64,000 nucleotides of DNA. Origin: Bacteroidota bacterium. GTDB taxonomy: Bacteria; Bacteroidota; Bacteroidia; Flavobacteriales; Weeksellaceae. The DNA lies in the NCBI GenBank assembly GCA_023461035.1, contig JAEWOD010000031.1, forward strand, positions 21,507-85,506. The letters are read 5' to 3'. Made by a program: the position numbers and the translations under genes. The notes under the pieces were generated by a model. That model searched no databases. It saw only the letters and a program-made list of their open reading frames with translations, and was not told the origin of the DNA. This document shows, piece by piece, positions 17,040-25,473 of this stretch; within the stretch, counting starts at the first letter, position 1, and each line of letters opens with the position of its first letter.

Positions 17040-17567
17040 TTACCAATCCATCGCAATAGCATTAAAAATCTGTGTGGTCAACTGTTCTAAAATACTATCG
17101 AGAAGTGATGATTCTGCTTGTTGTAAAGTTAGGTTGGCGGCAAAATCTTCATAAGCAGAAAAAGAACGGTCAAAACTTTTGGTTTCATCCTGATTGTTTT
17201 GGTAGCGTACACGCACGGTCATGGTCAACCGGTTTTGCCCTGCAACTTCATTAGATTGGATAGCGACGGAACTTTGCTGGTATCCGGTGATTTCTCCATC
17301 AATCAGCAAATCGGCGCTTTCGTCGGTGGTCAATGATAATTTCGTCCGGTTGTTAAAAATATCCTGCAATTCATTGGTAAAATCCTGGCTGAGATTGGGG
17401 TTTTGATATTGGGGCGCATAATTCGGAAAAGTGGAAATGCGTATGGTTTGCCATTCGGGTTTGATAGATGAACCCGATAGTGTGTAACAACTGCTGAGTT
17501 GTAGGAAAATAAATATCGCAACCGGAAGTAAAAATTTGATTGATTTTAATTTGAATCCTGACTTCAT
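17040..17567 (-). CDS. lptE: LPS assembly lipoprotein LptE
   Basis: LptE plugs the LptD barrel that inserts LPS in the outer leaflet. I chose the ATG at 17567 (175 aa) because it opens a lipoprotein signal (FLPVAIFIFLQLSSC, lipobox LSSC); the longer frame to 17609 adds an implausible leader. The mature part (GSSIKPEWQTIRISTFPNYA, then LINGEITGYQQSSVAIQ-like segment) follows the LptE pattern of an early beta strand with NxxP, a helix with DFTNELQDIF, and a central sheet. The neighbours sigma-54 regulator, TPR gene and secG are the usual flavobacterial context. Confidence 0.85.
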   Translation of the reverse strand: MKSGFKLKSIKFLLPVAIFIFLQLSSCYTLSGSSIKPEWQTIRISTFPNYAPQYQNPNLSQDFTNELQDIFNNRTKLSLTTDESADLLIDGEITGYQQSSVAIQSNEVAGQNRLTMTVRVRYQNNQDETKSFDRSFSAYEDFAANLTLQQAESSLLDSILEQLTTQIFNAIAMDW

Positions 17568-17595
17568 TTGGCGAAGATAAGATAGTTTGGGACAA

Positions 17596-17626
17596 TAAAA
17601 AAGAGCCAAAATTGCTTTCGGCTCTC
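17596..17626 (-). terminator. Rho-independent terminator of the DUF937-OmpA gene
   Basis: On the - strand the stem AGAGCC/GGCTCT runs into six T. It lies 20 bases after the stop at 17646. Confidence 0.75.
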
Positions 17627-17645
17627 CATTTTTATTTTCATATAA

Positions 17646-18896
17646 TTATTTCGCAAAACGAATTGCCATTTTTCTGTCCACCGCTCTTTCATCATCAGAA
17701 GCTTCGGCAGGAACGGTTGCAAACTCGCTGCCGTAACCTTCTGCACTCAAAACCTGTCCTCCGACTCCTGCGTCAGACAATGATTTTTTGATGAAATCGG
17801 CACGAGACTGGGACAATGCTTTGTTTTTTGCAGCATCTCCGGTTTTATCGGTATAACCACCGATTTTGATTTTTGCATTTGGGAATGCTTTTAAAATTAC
17901 TACCAGATTATCCAATTGGGTTTGAGAACCATCTTCCAATTCGGTTGCACTACCCATTTTGAAATTGACATTGTCAAATGTGTACCATTTTTCTTTTAAT
18001 GTTGTCTCATCATCTGAATCATATTGGCCGGATTGAAGATATTGAATCAATTGACCTTCCAAGCCGCCTTGAAATGCTCTTAATTTGGTTCCGTTTAAAT
18101 CCAATTCTTCTTCCACACGGTCAGTTGAAATCGTCATAGTGTTGTCTTCTGTATCCACATTGATGGTATCTGTAATTACCTCTTCTGTATCAACTGCATT
18201 CTTGTCGGTTTTACATTGCTTAAACAGCCATGCGCCCAATAAAAGTAGGAGGATAAGAGGAATTAACCATTTTAACCAACCCATTCCACCACCGCCTTTG
18301 TCATCGTTTGTGCTTCTGGAGGTTTGGGTAGGAGCAGATCCGGACGAACTATAGGTCGAAATTTTTTCACTGTTATCTCCTCCAAACCAGTTTCCTAAAT
18401 TTAAATTAGCAAGTGATAAACCGGCAGGAAGTAAACCTGAAATGATGCCTTTTTGGTTTTCTAAAAGGGAAGAAATTCCTGAGGCTCCAAGCTGGTTGTC
18501 GGAAGCATATTTTCCTATGGTTCCGGTAACAGCACCTGTAACCCAGTCAAGTAAAGAGCCGGAAGATGAATTACTTAAACCGGAAAAATTCGAAATTGTA
18601 TTAACCAATCCACCTACTTTGTCACCAAATATGGCCGATAAAATAGTGGAAATCAATGGATTATTTGATGAGTTTCCGATTAAATTCTCCAGTAAACCGG
18701 ATGAAGATGAATTAGAAATTGTATCAAGAACAGTACTGTTGTTTGAATTGTTGGCCAATCCACCTAAAACTATAGGAAGTATCGCACCAATTGCCTTCGA
18801 GATTCCAGATTCGTTTTCTCCTAATTGATTGGAGGCATCCGAAATAAAAGAGGAACCTAACTGACCTTTGATAAGGTCGAAAATTTGTGTTGACAT
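17646..18896 (-). CDS. DUF937-OmpA fusion membrane protein
   Basis: 416 residues with three parts. Residues 1-160 are a DUF937-type domain rich in Gly, Ser and Asn (IGAILPIVLGGLANNSNNS). One membrane helix (WLKWLIPLILLLLLGAWLF) follows a Gly-rich GGGGMGW hinge near residue 210. The C-terminal 130 residues are an OmpA-like peptidoglycan-binding domain (FKMGSATELEDGSQTQL, IGGYTDKTGD, RKMAIRFAK). The N-terminal domain lacks a signal peptide, so it should be cytoplasmic with the OmpA domain in the periplasm. That places the protein in the inner membrane, reaching peptidoglycan. A possible -7 box lies in the upstream gap, and a terminator follows. Confidence 0.85.
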   Translation of the reverse strand: MSTQIFDLIKGQLGSSFISDASNQLGENESGISKAIGAILPIVLGGLANNSNNSTVLDTISNSSSSGLLENLIGNSSNNPLISTILSAIFGDKVGGLVNTISNFSGLSNSSSGSLLDWVTGAVTGTIGKYASDNQLGASGISSLLENQKGIISGLLPAGLSLANLNLGNWFGGDNSEKISTYSSSGSAPTQTSRSTNDDKGGGGMGWLKWLIPLILLLLLGAWLFKQCKTDKNAVDTEEVITDTINVDTEDNTMTISTDRVEEELDLNGTKLRAFQGGLEGQLIQYLQSGQYDSDDETTLKEKWYTFDNVNFKMGSATELEDGSQTQLDNLVVILKAFPNAKIKIGGYTDKTGDAAKNKALSQSRADFIKKSLSDAGVGGQVLSAEGYGSEFATVPAEASDDERAVDRKMAIRFAK

Positions 18897-18921
18897 ACTG
18901 AAAATTTAATTGGTTCAGTAT

Positions 18922-18929
18922 CAAAGGTA
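18922..18929 (-). promoter_or_regulatory. Possible -7 box for the DUF937-OmpA gene
   Basis: TACCTTTG on the - strand fits TAnnTTTG, 26 bases before the start at 18896. The nearest upstream TTG gives a 16-base spacer, shorter than usual. Confidence 0.4.
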
Positions 18930-18934
18930 AGCAA

Positions 18935-20185
18935 TTATTCTAAATCAAACTGCTTAATTTTTCTGTAAAGTGTTCGTTCTGAAATCCCTAACTCATCTGC
19001 TGCAGAGCGTCTTTTACCTTTGTATTTGTCCAGCGCTTTTTTGATCATTTCTTTTTCTTTTTCCTGCAGGGAAAGAGGTTCTTCTGTTTCATTTACTTCT
19101 TCATATTCATGATCGTCGAAGTCATAATTTTGGATAATTGAATTGGGTTTTTCTTCTTTCGGAATAATTTTTAAGGGTGAAATGTCCGGCTCGGTATTAT
19201 TGTTTTCACGGATTACACGCTGCAGAACGTCCATATTATTGGACGAAATATTTTCTTTGTTATGAATCAAATCCAATGTCAATGACCTTAAGTCGTTTAA
19301 ATCCTGTTTCATTTCCAATAAGAATTTGAACAAAATTTCACGTTCCAAATGGTCGGCATTTCCATTTGATTTTTCTGCATTTACCAAAACCGGAACCGAA
19401 TTTTGATAAGGCAAATAGGATTGAATTTTTTCAAGCGAAATCACCCGGTCTTTTTCCACAACTGAAATTTCTTCGGCAACATTCCGCAACTGACGGATAT
19501 TTCCCGGCCAAGGAAAGTTTACGATATATTGGGCAGCTTCCGGACTCAGTTCCAGAGGCGGCATTCTGTATTTTGCGGCAAAGTCAGCTGCAAATTTTCT
19601 AAATAACAGCGGAATGTCATTTTTGCGGTTGCGAAGTGCCGGCATATCAATCTGAACCGTGTTTAACCGGTAATACAAATCTTCTCGGAATTTTCCTTTT
19701 TCGATTGCCTGCATCATATTGACATTGGTCGCAGCCACCACACGGACATCGGTTTTCTGTATTTCGGACGAACCGACTTTCATAAACTCGCCACTTTCCA
19801 GGACACGTAATAATCGAACTTGTGTCGGCAAAGGCAATTCACCTACTTCATCCAGAAAAATAGTTCCTTTATCAGCCACCTCGAAATAACCTTTTCGTGT
19901 GGTAGTGGCTCCGGTAAAAGCACCCTTTTCGTGTCCGAAAAGTTCAGAATCTATAGTTCCTTCAGGGATTGCACCACAGTTTACGGCAATGTAATTATTG
20001 TGTTTTCGGGCAGATTGTGAATGAATGATTTTCGGGATGAATTCTTTCCCGACACCGCTTTCTCCACTGACCAAAACGGAAATGTCGGTCGGCGCAACTT
20101 GTATGGCTTTTTCCAAAGCACGGTTCAGACCCAGGTCATTTCCTATAATTGAAAATCGTTGTTTTATCGTTTGTAAATTGTCCAT
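18935..20185 (-). CDS. Sigma-54-dependent transcriptional activator without receiver domain
   Basis: 416 residues. An AAA+ domain begins almost at the N-terminus: Walker A GESGVGKE, the sigma-54 contact loop GAFTGA, Walker B GTIFLDEVGELP, then an arginine-finger region. The C-terminal Fis-type helix-turn-helix reads RRSAADELGISERTLYRKI. There is no receiver, GAF or PAS domain before the ATPase, so it is either constitutive or controlled by a partner or by its level. An acidic linker (DDHEYEEVNETEEP) separates ATPase and DNA-binding parts. It lies between miaB and the lptE group. Its targets would have -24/-12 promoters; I saw no convincing one here. Confidence 0.92.
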   Translation of the reverse strand: MDNLQTIKQRFSIIGNDLGLNRALEKAIQVAPTDISVLVSGESGVGKEFIPKIIHSQSARKHNNYIAVNCGAIPEGTIDSELFGHEKGAFTGATTTRKGYFEVADKGTIFLDEVGELPLPTQVRLLRVLESGEFMKVGSSEIQKTDVRVVAATNVNMMQAIEKGKFREDLYYRLNTVQIDMPALRNRKNDIPLLFRKFAADFAAKYRMPPLELSPEAAQYIVNFPWPGNIRQLRNVAEEISVVEKDRVISLEKIQSYLPYQNSVPVLVNAEKSNGNADHLEREILFKFLLEMKQDLNDLRSLTLDLIHNKENISSNNMDVLQRVIRENNNTEPDISPLKIIPKEEKPNSIIQNYDFDDHEYEEVNETEEPLSLQEKEKEMIKKALDKYKGKRRSAADELGISERTLYRKIKQFDLE

Positions 20186-20192
20186 TTTTTAA

Positions 20193-20226
20193 TGTTCAAA
20201 GTTTAAGGTTTTAGGTTTAAAGTTGA
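20193..20226. repeat. 34-bp interspersed repeat, copy 1
   Basis: The unit begins TGTTCAAAGTTTAAGG and ends GGTTTAAAGTTGA. An inverted copy at 61658-61691 differs at one base. Here it overlaps the last codons and stop of the small gene at 20217. Confidence 0.85.
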
Positions 20227-20411
20227 TTTTCAGGCCACTTTAAAATAAAATTACCTTTTGCGTCGTTGGGATGGAATTTTTCTTCTCCCACGAATTCATT
20301 TTCATCCAACATCGTGAAAAACCATTCCAGCCTTTCTGCATAACTCAATGCCAGAAATTCTTCTTCCCGGCGTTTGTTATTTTCTTCTTTTGTGGCTAAT
20401 ATGATTTCCAT
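20217..20411 (-). CDS. Small acidic protein of unknown function (64 aa)
   Basis: ATG at 20411, ten bases after the miaB stop codon, opens a 64-codon frame (MEIILATKEENNKRREEEFLALSYAERLEW). It is helical and acidic, with a WF pair in the middle and a KGNFILKW end, and no signal peptide or membrane segment. The final Gln, Leu and stop codon are provided by the 34-bp repeat, so the natural C-terminus may have been altered by repeat insertion. It resembles small Bacteroidota proteins with a LSYxERLEWF motif that I cannot name. It is probably co-transcribed with miaB. Confidence 0.65.
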   Translation of the reverse strand: MEIILATKEENNKRREEEFLALSYAERLEWFFTMLDENEFVGEEKFHPNDAKGNFILKWPENQL

Positions 20412-20421
20412 ATTTAGTATT

Positions 20422-21864
20422 TTAATTCACCATTTCTCCCAATAACGTTGCCGAAGTGCAATCATGTGCTTTGACCATGACAAAATCGCCGACTTTGGTT
20501 CCTTCCGTTTTAGGAAAAACCATTACGGCATTTTGGGAAATTCTTCCGTACCAGAAATTTTCATCGCGTTTGCTGTTTCCTTCGATCAGGACTTCATGCA
20601 CTTTTCCGACATAGCTTTCCATTCGCATTTTACCGTGTTGTTGTTGTAGATTGATGATTTCGGTCAATCGTCTTTTCTTCACTTCCTCCGGAACATCATC
20701 CTCCATCTTTTTATGGGCGGGTGTTCCGGGACGATCCGAATAGGCAAACATAAATCCGAAATCGTATTTTACATATTCCATCAAGCTCAGCGTGTCCTGA
20801 TGTTCTTCCTCCGTTTCGCCGCAGAATCCGGCAATCATATCGTGTGAAAGAGCCAGATCGGGAACGATTTCACGGATTTTATCAATTAGTTCAAAGTATT
20901 CTTCTCTCGTATGCTGACGGTTCATCCGTTCCAAAACGCTTGTGCTTCCCGACTGAACCGGAAGATGGATGTATTTACAGATGTTATCATATTTAGCGAT
21001 GGTACGTAAAACATTTTCATGCATATCCTGCGGATTGGAAGTTGAAAAACGAATGCGCATTCCCGGAACAGTTTCTGCTACCATGCTCAAAAGTTGAGCA
21101 AAATCAACAGCCGTTGCTTTTTGCATTTCAGAAGCATTTTTGAAATCTTTTTTCAAACCGCCTCCAAACCATAAATAAGAATCCACATTTTGTCCAAGAA
21201 GCGTTACTTCTTTATAACCTTCATTCCAAAGATTTTTACATTCGTCAATAATCGAATAAGGATCACGGCTTCGCTCACGTCCACGTGTAAACGGAACCAC
21301 GCAAAATGTACACATATTGTCACATCCTCGGGTGATGGTAACAAAAGCTGTAACACCGTTTCCGCCTAAACGGACGGGATTCAGGTCGGCATAAGTTTCA
21401 TCTTTGGAAAGAATGACATTGATGGCTTGACGGCCATCGTCGACGTCTTCTAAAAGATTGGGCAAATCACGATAAGCATCAGGCCCTACGACCAGATCCA
21501 CGATTTTTTCCTCTTCCAGAAATTTTGATTTCAAACGTTCAGCCATACAGCCGAGAACTCCGACTTTCATCGCCGGATTATTTTTTTTCAAAGAATTGAA
21601 TTCTGTCAATCTTTTGCGGACGGTTTGTTCAGCTTTGTCCCGAATCGAACAGGTATTGACCAAAATCAAATCGGCTTCCTCCATTTTATGAGTGGTATTA
21701 TACCCATTTTCTGAAAGGATAGAAGCCACGATTTCCGAATCGGAAAAGTTCATCTGACAACCATAACTTTCCAGAAACAGTTTTTTGGAATTGGATTTTC
21801 GTTCTTTTAGCACAACGGATTCGCCTTGTCTGCTTTCGTTTATTTCTTTTACTTCTGAATGCAT
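20422..21864 (-). CDS. miaB: tRNA-2-methylthio-N6-dimethylallyladenosine synthase MiaB
   Basis: A radical SAM methylthiotransferase that adds the 2-methylthio group to i6A37 of tRNAs reading UNN codons. The ATG at 21864 (480 aa) is preferred over a TTG at 21879, because a -7 box (TACCTTTG) lies at 21895-21888 and the TTG would fall at the transcription start. The N-terminal cluster-binding Cys are in [18 protein letters not shown] and LGCMAE. The radical SAM motif is [10 protein letters not shown]. The C-terminal TRAM domain covers about the last 65 residues ([25 protein letters not shown]). Confidence 0.95.
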   Translation of the reverse strand: MHSEVKEINESRQGESVVLKERKSNSKKLFLESYGCQMNFSDSEIVASILSENGYNTTHKMEEADLILVNTCSIRDKAEQTVRKRLTEFNSLKKNNPAMKVGVLGCMAERLKSKFLEEEKIVDLVVGPDAYRDLPNLLEDVDDGRQAINVILSKDETYADLNPVRLGGNGVTAFVTITRGCDNMCTFCVVPFTRGRERSRDPYSIIDECKNLWNEGYKEVTLLGQNVDSYLWFGGGLKKDFKNASEMQKATAVDFAQLLSMVAETVPGMRIRFSTSNPQDMHENVLRTIAKYDNICKYIHLPVQSGSTSVLERMNRQHTREEYFELIDKIREIVPDLALSHDMIAGFCGETEEEHQDTLSLMEYVKYDFGFMFAYSDRPGTPAHKKMEDDVPEEVKKRRLTEIINLQQQHGKMRMESYVGKVHEVLIEGNSKRDENFWYGRISQNAVMVFPKTEGTKVGDFVMVKAHDCTSATLLGEMVN

Positions 21865-21887
21865 TTTTGTTGAAATCAAATAGTTTG

Positions 21888-21895
21888 CAAAGGTA
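21888..21895 (-). promoter_or_regulatory. -7 box for miaB
   Basis: TACCTTTG on the - strand, 24 bases before the ATG at 21864. A TTG lies upstream but with a shorter spacer than 19. Confidence 0.5.
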
Positions 21896-21931
21896 CTAAT
21901 TTTACTGACAATATGGCAGATTTTTTCTTGT

Positions 21932-21961
21932 TTGCAAATTTTTAACTTTTCCCTATTTTTG
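21932..21961 (+). promoter_or_regulatory. Bacteroidota-type promoter for the gene at 21979
   Basis: TTG (21932-21934), a 19-base spacer and TATTTTTG (21954-21961) match the consensus exactly. The ATG follows 17 bases later. Confidence 0.75.
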
Positions 21962-21978
21962 AGCCAGAAACAATTGAT

Positions 21979-22761
21979 ATGAATTCAGAAATAGAAAAAA
22001 TTCAGAATAAAGAGTATTCCCTAAAATACAGTGTCGTTTTTAACGAATCATGGAATCTTTTTACGAAACTGATAGGAGTGGGAGCGCTGGCGGTTATTAT
22101 TTATAGTTTTGCTTCTTTTTTAGTCAATTTTTTACTGGAGAGCATCACGGGTTTCCGAAATGTAACCAATGAATTTATGATGGACATTCAGGGCATACAG
22201 GACCCTAATGCGCTTTTATATGAACTTCAGGATTTTTATATGGAAAACCTGAATTCAATCCTGGTTACCCGGCTGGGAACCGAATTCATCATGTTGCTGG
22301 CATTTCCGTTGGCAGGCGGATTTATGCTGGTTTGTCGTGAGATGGATAAAAACGGAGCATTCAATGTGGGAACTCTTTTTGAAGGTTTCAAACCACAGTA
22401 TTGGGGACGTTTGATGGTGCTGGCGGTCATTTATTTCATTGTTTCAAAAGTGGCTACTGCTTTTTTGCTGCTGCCGGGCATTTATATTTGGGTGGCGGCT
22501 GTGATTGCTTGTCCCATTGTTATGTTTACCAATGCCAACGGGATTCAGGCGTTTACGGCCAGTATAAAGTTGGTCAATAAAAATTGGTTTACCGTATTTC
22601 AAATACTTTTTGTTGCTTCGCTAATTGGTGTCGCCGGCTATCTGCTTTGTTTTATAGGTAGAATAGTAACTTATCCGCTTGTGCTGGTAACGGTTTATAT
22701 GTTGTATAAACACATCGTCGGTTTTGAAGACGACCAAATCGAAGAAATCGGTCACTCTTAG
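21979..22761 (+). CDS. Integral membrane protein of unknown function
   Basis: 260 residues with about five hydrophobic segments ([91 protein letters not shown]). The C-terminal half resembles the DUF975/glycerophosphoryl-diesterase-type membrane domain found in many Bacteroidota proteins. No catalytic motif is visible. Its TAG stop codon lies inside the 4-bp target duplication (TTAG) of the MITE-like element that follows, so the element inserted exactly at the end of the gene. Confidence 0.75.
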   Translation: MNSEIEKIQNKEYSLKYSVVFNESWNLFTKLIGVGALAVIIYSFASFLVNFLLESITGFRNVTNEFMMDIQGIQDPNALLYELQDFYMENLNSILVTRLGTEFIMLLAFPLAGGFMLVCREMDKNGAFNVGTLFEGFKPQYWGRLMVLAVIYFIVSKVATAFLLLPGIYIWVAAVIACPIVMFTNANGIQAFTASIKLVNKNWFTVFQILFVASLIGVAGYLLCFIGRIVTYPLVLVTVYMLYKHIVGFEDDQIEEIGHS

Positions 22762-22954
22762 GAGCCTGTTAAAAATTTTACCGAAATTTTTTATATAGCC
22801 ATTGAAAATCATCTTTGCTAAATTTTCATGCTCTTTTTGAGCGTATTTTCTACTTTATATTTTTGATTTAGCCCGCTAAATCAGCAAACATTAAACAAAA
22901 AATCCATCTCAAAATAGCTATGAAAATTTTTAGCAATAAAATTTAAACAGGCTC
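22762..22954. mobile_element. MITE-like element with TTAG target-site duplication
   Basis: A 193-bp non-coding element is bounded by terminal inverted repeats starting GAGCCTGTT (left) and its complement AACAGGCTC (right). The pairing continues in AT-rich sequence (AAATTTTA). TTAG occurs directly on both sides (22758-22761 and 22955-22958), as expected for a transposition duplication. The centre holds the palindrome GATTTAGC-CC-GCTAAATC. The YTAR-type duplication would suit mobilisation by an IS5-group transposase (inference); no transposase is encoded in the window. Confidence 0.8.
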
Positions 22955-22964
22955 TTAGTAGTTT

Positions 22965-22996
22965 TTGGTGGCTTCAAAAATTTGTTTCTATTTTTG
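22965..22996 (+). promoter_or_regulatory. Probable topA promoter
   Basis: TTG (22965-22967), a 21-base spacer and TATTTTTG (22989-22996). It begins ten bases after the MITE-like element ends. Confidence 0.5.
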
Positions 22997-23010
22997 CAAA
23001 AAATGAACAA

Positions 23011-25473
23011 ATGCCCAAAAACCTCGTTATAGTAGAATCACCCGCAAAAGCCAAGACCATCCAGAATTATCTCGGTAATGATTTCATGGTCGAATCCAGT
23101 TATGGACACATCGTGGATTTGCCCAAAAAAGGAATGGGAATCGAAATCGACAATAATTTCAAACCGGTATATGAAGTTTCGGCCGATAAAAAGGAAGTGG
23201 TCAAAAAGTTAAAAGAGCTCACAAAAAAAGCAGAAACCGTTTGGCTGGCATCTGATGAGGATCGGGAAGGAGAAGCCATTTCATGGCATTTGTATAACGT
23301 TTTGGGGTTGGAAAAAAAGAACACGCACCGGATTGTTTTTAATGAAATTACCAAAAAAGCCATTCAAAAAGCAGTTGAAAATCCAAGACAGATCGATGAG
23401 AACCTCGTGGATGCACAACAAGCCAGAAGAGTGCTGGATCGTTTGGTGGGATTTGAAGTTTCTCCGATTCTTTGGAAAAAAATCAAACCCGGACTTTCGG
23501 CAGGGCGTGTTCAATCAGTGGCTGTTCGATTGATTGTAGAACGGGAAAAGGAAATTCAGAATTTCAAACCCATATCAAGTTTTAAATTTACGGCTCAGTT
23601 TTTAAACAATGAAAAAAAGTCGTTCAAAGCAATTCTAACCAAAGAATTTAAAAATCTGGAAGAAGCACAAGGCTTTATCAATTCTTGTGTCGATGCTGCG
23701 TTTACTGTAAAAGATTTACAAAAGAAACCCGCCAAACGTTCTTCTTCCGCACCATTTACTACTTCTACTTTGCAACAGGAAGCCTCGTTGAAATTGGGTT
23801 ATCCGGTTTCCAGAACCATGCGTATCGCACAGCAGTTGTATGAATCGGGGTTGATAACCTATATGCGGACCGATAGCGTGAATTTGTCTCAGGATGCGAT
23901 TCAGGCAGCAGAAAATACAATCTCAAAAGAATTTGGAACGAAATACAGTTCGCCAAAAAATTATACCAATAAAAATAAATCGGCCCAGGAAGCGCACGAA
24001 GCCATTCGTCCTACCAATTTCGAAATGAAATCAGCCGGAGGTGATGATTCCCAAAGAAGACTGTATGATTTGATTTGGAAACGCGCCATTGCAAGCCAGA
24101 TGGCAGATGCCGAATTGGAGCGAACGATCATCGATATCGACAATTCTAAAAACAAAGAAATTTTTCAGGCAAAAGGTGAAATCATCATATTTGACGGATT
24201 TTTGAAAGTATATCAGGATTCGGTTTCAGATGATGATGTGGATGACGACAAATCAATTCTGCCCAATGTAAAAAAAGGAGAAGATCTGCATGCCGAAGAA
24301 ATTTTCGGAACGCAAAAATTCACCAAATCACCTCCGAGATATACGGAAGCTTCGTTGGTCAAAAAATTGGAGGAACTGAATATAGGACGACCGTCGACTT
24401 ATGCGCCGACGATTTCTACGATTCAAAACCGGGAATATGTAATCGTGGGAAATTTGGATGGAGAACAAAGGAAATTACAAACTTTGTCCTTAAAAAACGG
24501 AAAGATTTCGGAAAAGCCGGAAACGGAAACATTTGGAGCGGACCGTCGAAAATTGATGCCTACGGACATAGGAATCGTGGTAAACGACTTTTTGGTGGAT
24601 TATTTCCAGACGATTCTGGATTATGATTTCACGGCTAAAGTGGAAGAAAGTTTTGACGACATCGCCGAAGGGAAAGAAAAATGGACTTCGATGATCAATG
24701 GTTTTTATGATAAATTCCACAGTAACGTAGAGAAAGTAGAAGAAACAGCGGAGCGTGCGACCGGAGAACGGGAGTTGGGGAAAGATCCAAAATCGGGAAA
24801 AACGGTTTATGCAAAAATCGGACGTTTCGGGCCGATGATCCAAATTGGCGAAGCCGATGATGAGGAAAAACCAAAGTTTGCGAGTTTGTTGAATACCCAG
24901 TCCATTCATAATATTTCGCTTGAAGAAGCGCTGAAATTATTTGAGCTTCCACGAAATTTAGGAGAATTTAAAGGAGAAAATATAGAAGCCAACGTCGGAC
25001 GTTTCGGGCCTTATGTAAAATTTAAAGATACTTTTGTTTCGATTCCGAAGGGTGAAGACCTGATGGAAATTTCGTTGGAAAGAGCCATAGAATTAATCGA
25101 AGAAAAATTAAAAGCAGATGCGCCGATTGCAACCTACCAAGGTTTGGAAGTTACAAAAGGAAAGGGGCGTTTTGGTCCGTTTATCAAATGGAATGACCTT
25201 TATATAAATGTCAATAAGAAATATGATTTTGACCATCTTTCTCAATCCGATGTCAATGAATTGATCGAAGATAAATTGAAAAAAGAATCGGAAAAAGTCG
25301 TTCAGAATTGGGAAGCGGAAGGAATCCGGATTGAAAAGGCAAGATGGGGCAGACATAATTTGATCAAGGGAAAAGCCAAAATCGAATTGGCCAAAGAAGT
25401 AGATGTGAAAAAAATGACATTGGCGCAAGCTCAGAAATTATTGGAAGCCAAAAAAACAACTAAGAAAAAATAA
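23011..25473 (+). CDS. topA: DNA topoisomerase I (type IA)
   Basis: 820 residues. It relaxes negative supercoils by cutting one strand. The TOPRIM domain is at the N-terminus (LVIVESPAKAKTI, ASDEDREGEAISWH), and the active-site Tyr is in ESGLITYMRTDSVNLS near residue 290. In place of Cys4 zinc fingers the C-terminal third carries repeated topo C-terminal modules with GRFGP (KIGRFGPMIQIG, NVGRFGPYVKF, GKGRFGPFIKW), typical for Bacteroidota. The ATG at 23011 puts the TOPRIM motif at residue 4. The stop overlaps the next ATG by one base (TAATG), indicating translational coupling. Confidence 0.97.
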   Translation: MPKNLVIVESPAKAKTIQNYLGNDFMVESSYGHIVDLPKKGMGIEIDNNFKPVYEVSADKKEVVKKLKELTKKAETVWLASDEDREGEAISWHLYNVLGLEKKNTHRIVFNEITKKAIQKAVENPRQIDENLVDAQQARRVLDRLVGFEVSPILWKKIKPGLSAGRVQSVAVRLIVEREKEIQNFKPISSFKFTAQFLNNEKKSFKAILTKEFKNLEEAQGFINSCVDAAFTVKDLQKKPAKRSSSAPFTTSTLQQEASLKLGYPVSRTMRIAQQLYESGLITYMRTDSVNLSQDAIQAAENTISKEFGTKYSSPKNYTNKNKSAQEAHEAIRPTNFEMKSAGGDDSQRRLYDLIWKRAIASQMADAELERTIIDIDNSKNKEIFQAKGEIIIFDGFLKVYQDSVSDDDVDDDKSILPNVKKGEDLHAEEIFGTQKFTKSPPRYTEASLVKKLEELNIGRPSTYAPTISTIQNREYVIVGNLDGEQRKLQTLSLKNGKISEKPETETFGADRRKLMPTDIGIVVNDFLVDYFQTILDYDFTAKVEESFDDIAEGKEKWTSMINGFYDKFHSNVEKVEETAERATGERELGKDPKSGKTVYAKIGRFGPMIQIGEADDEEKPKFASLLNTQSIHNISLEEALKLFELPRNLGEFKGENIEANVGRFGPYVKFKDTFVSIPKGEDLMEISLERAIELIEEKLKADAPIATYQGLEVTKGKGRFGPFIKWNDLYINVNKKYDFDHLSQSDVNELIEDKLKKESEKVVQNWEAEGIRIEKARWGRHNLIKGKAKIELAKEVDVKKMTLAQAQKLLEAKKTTKKK

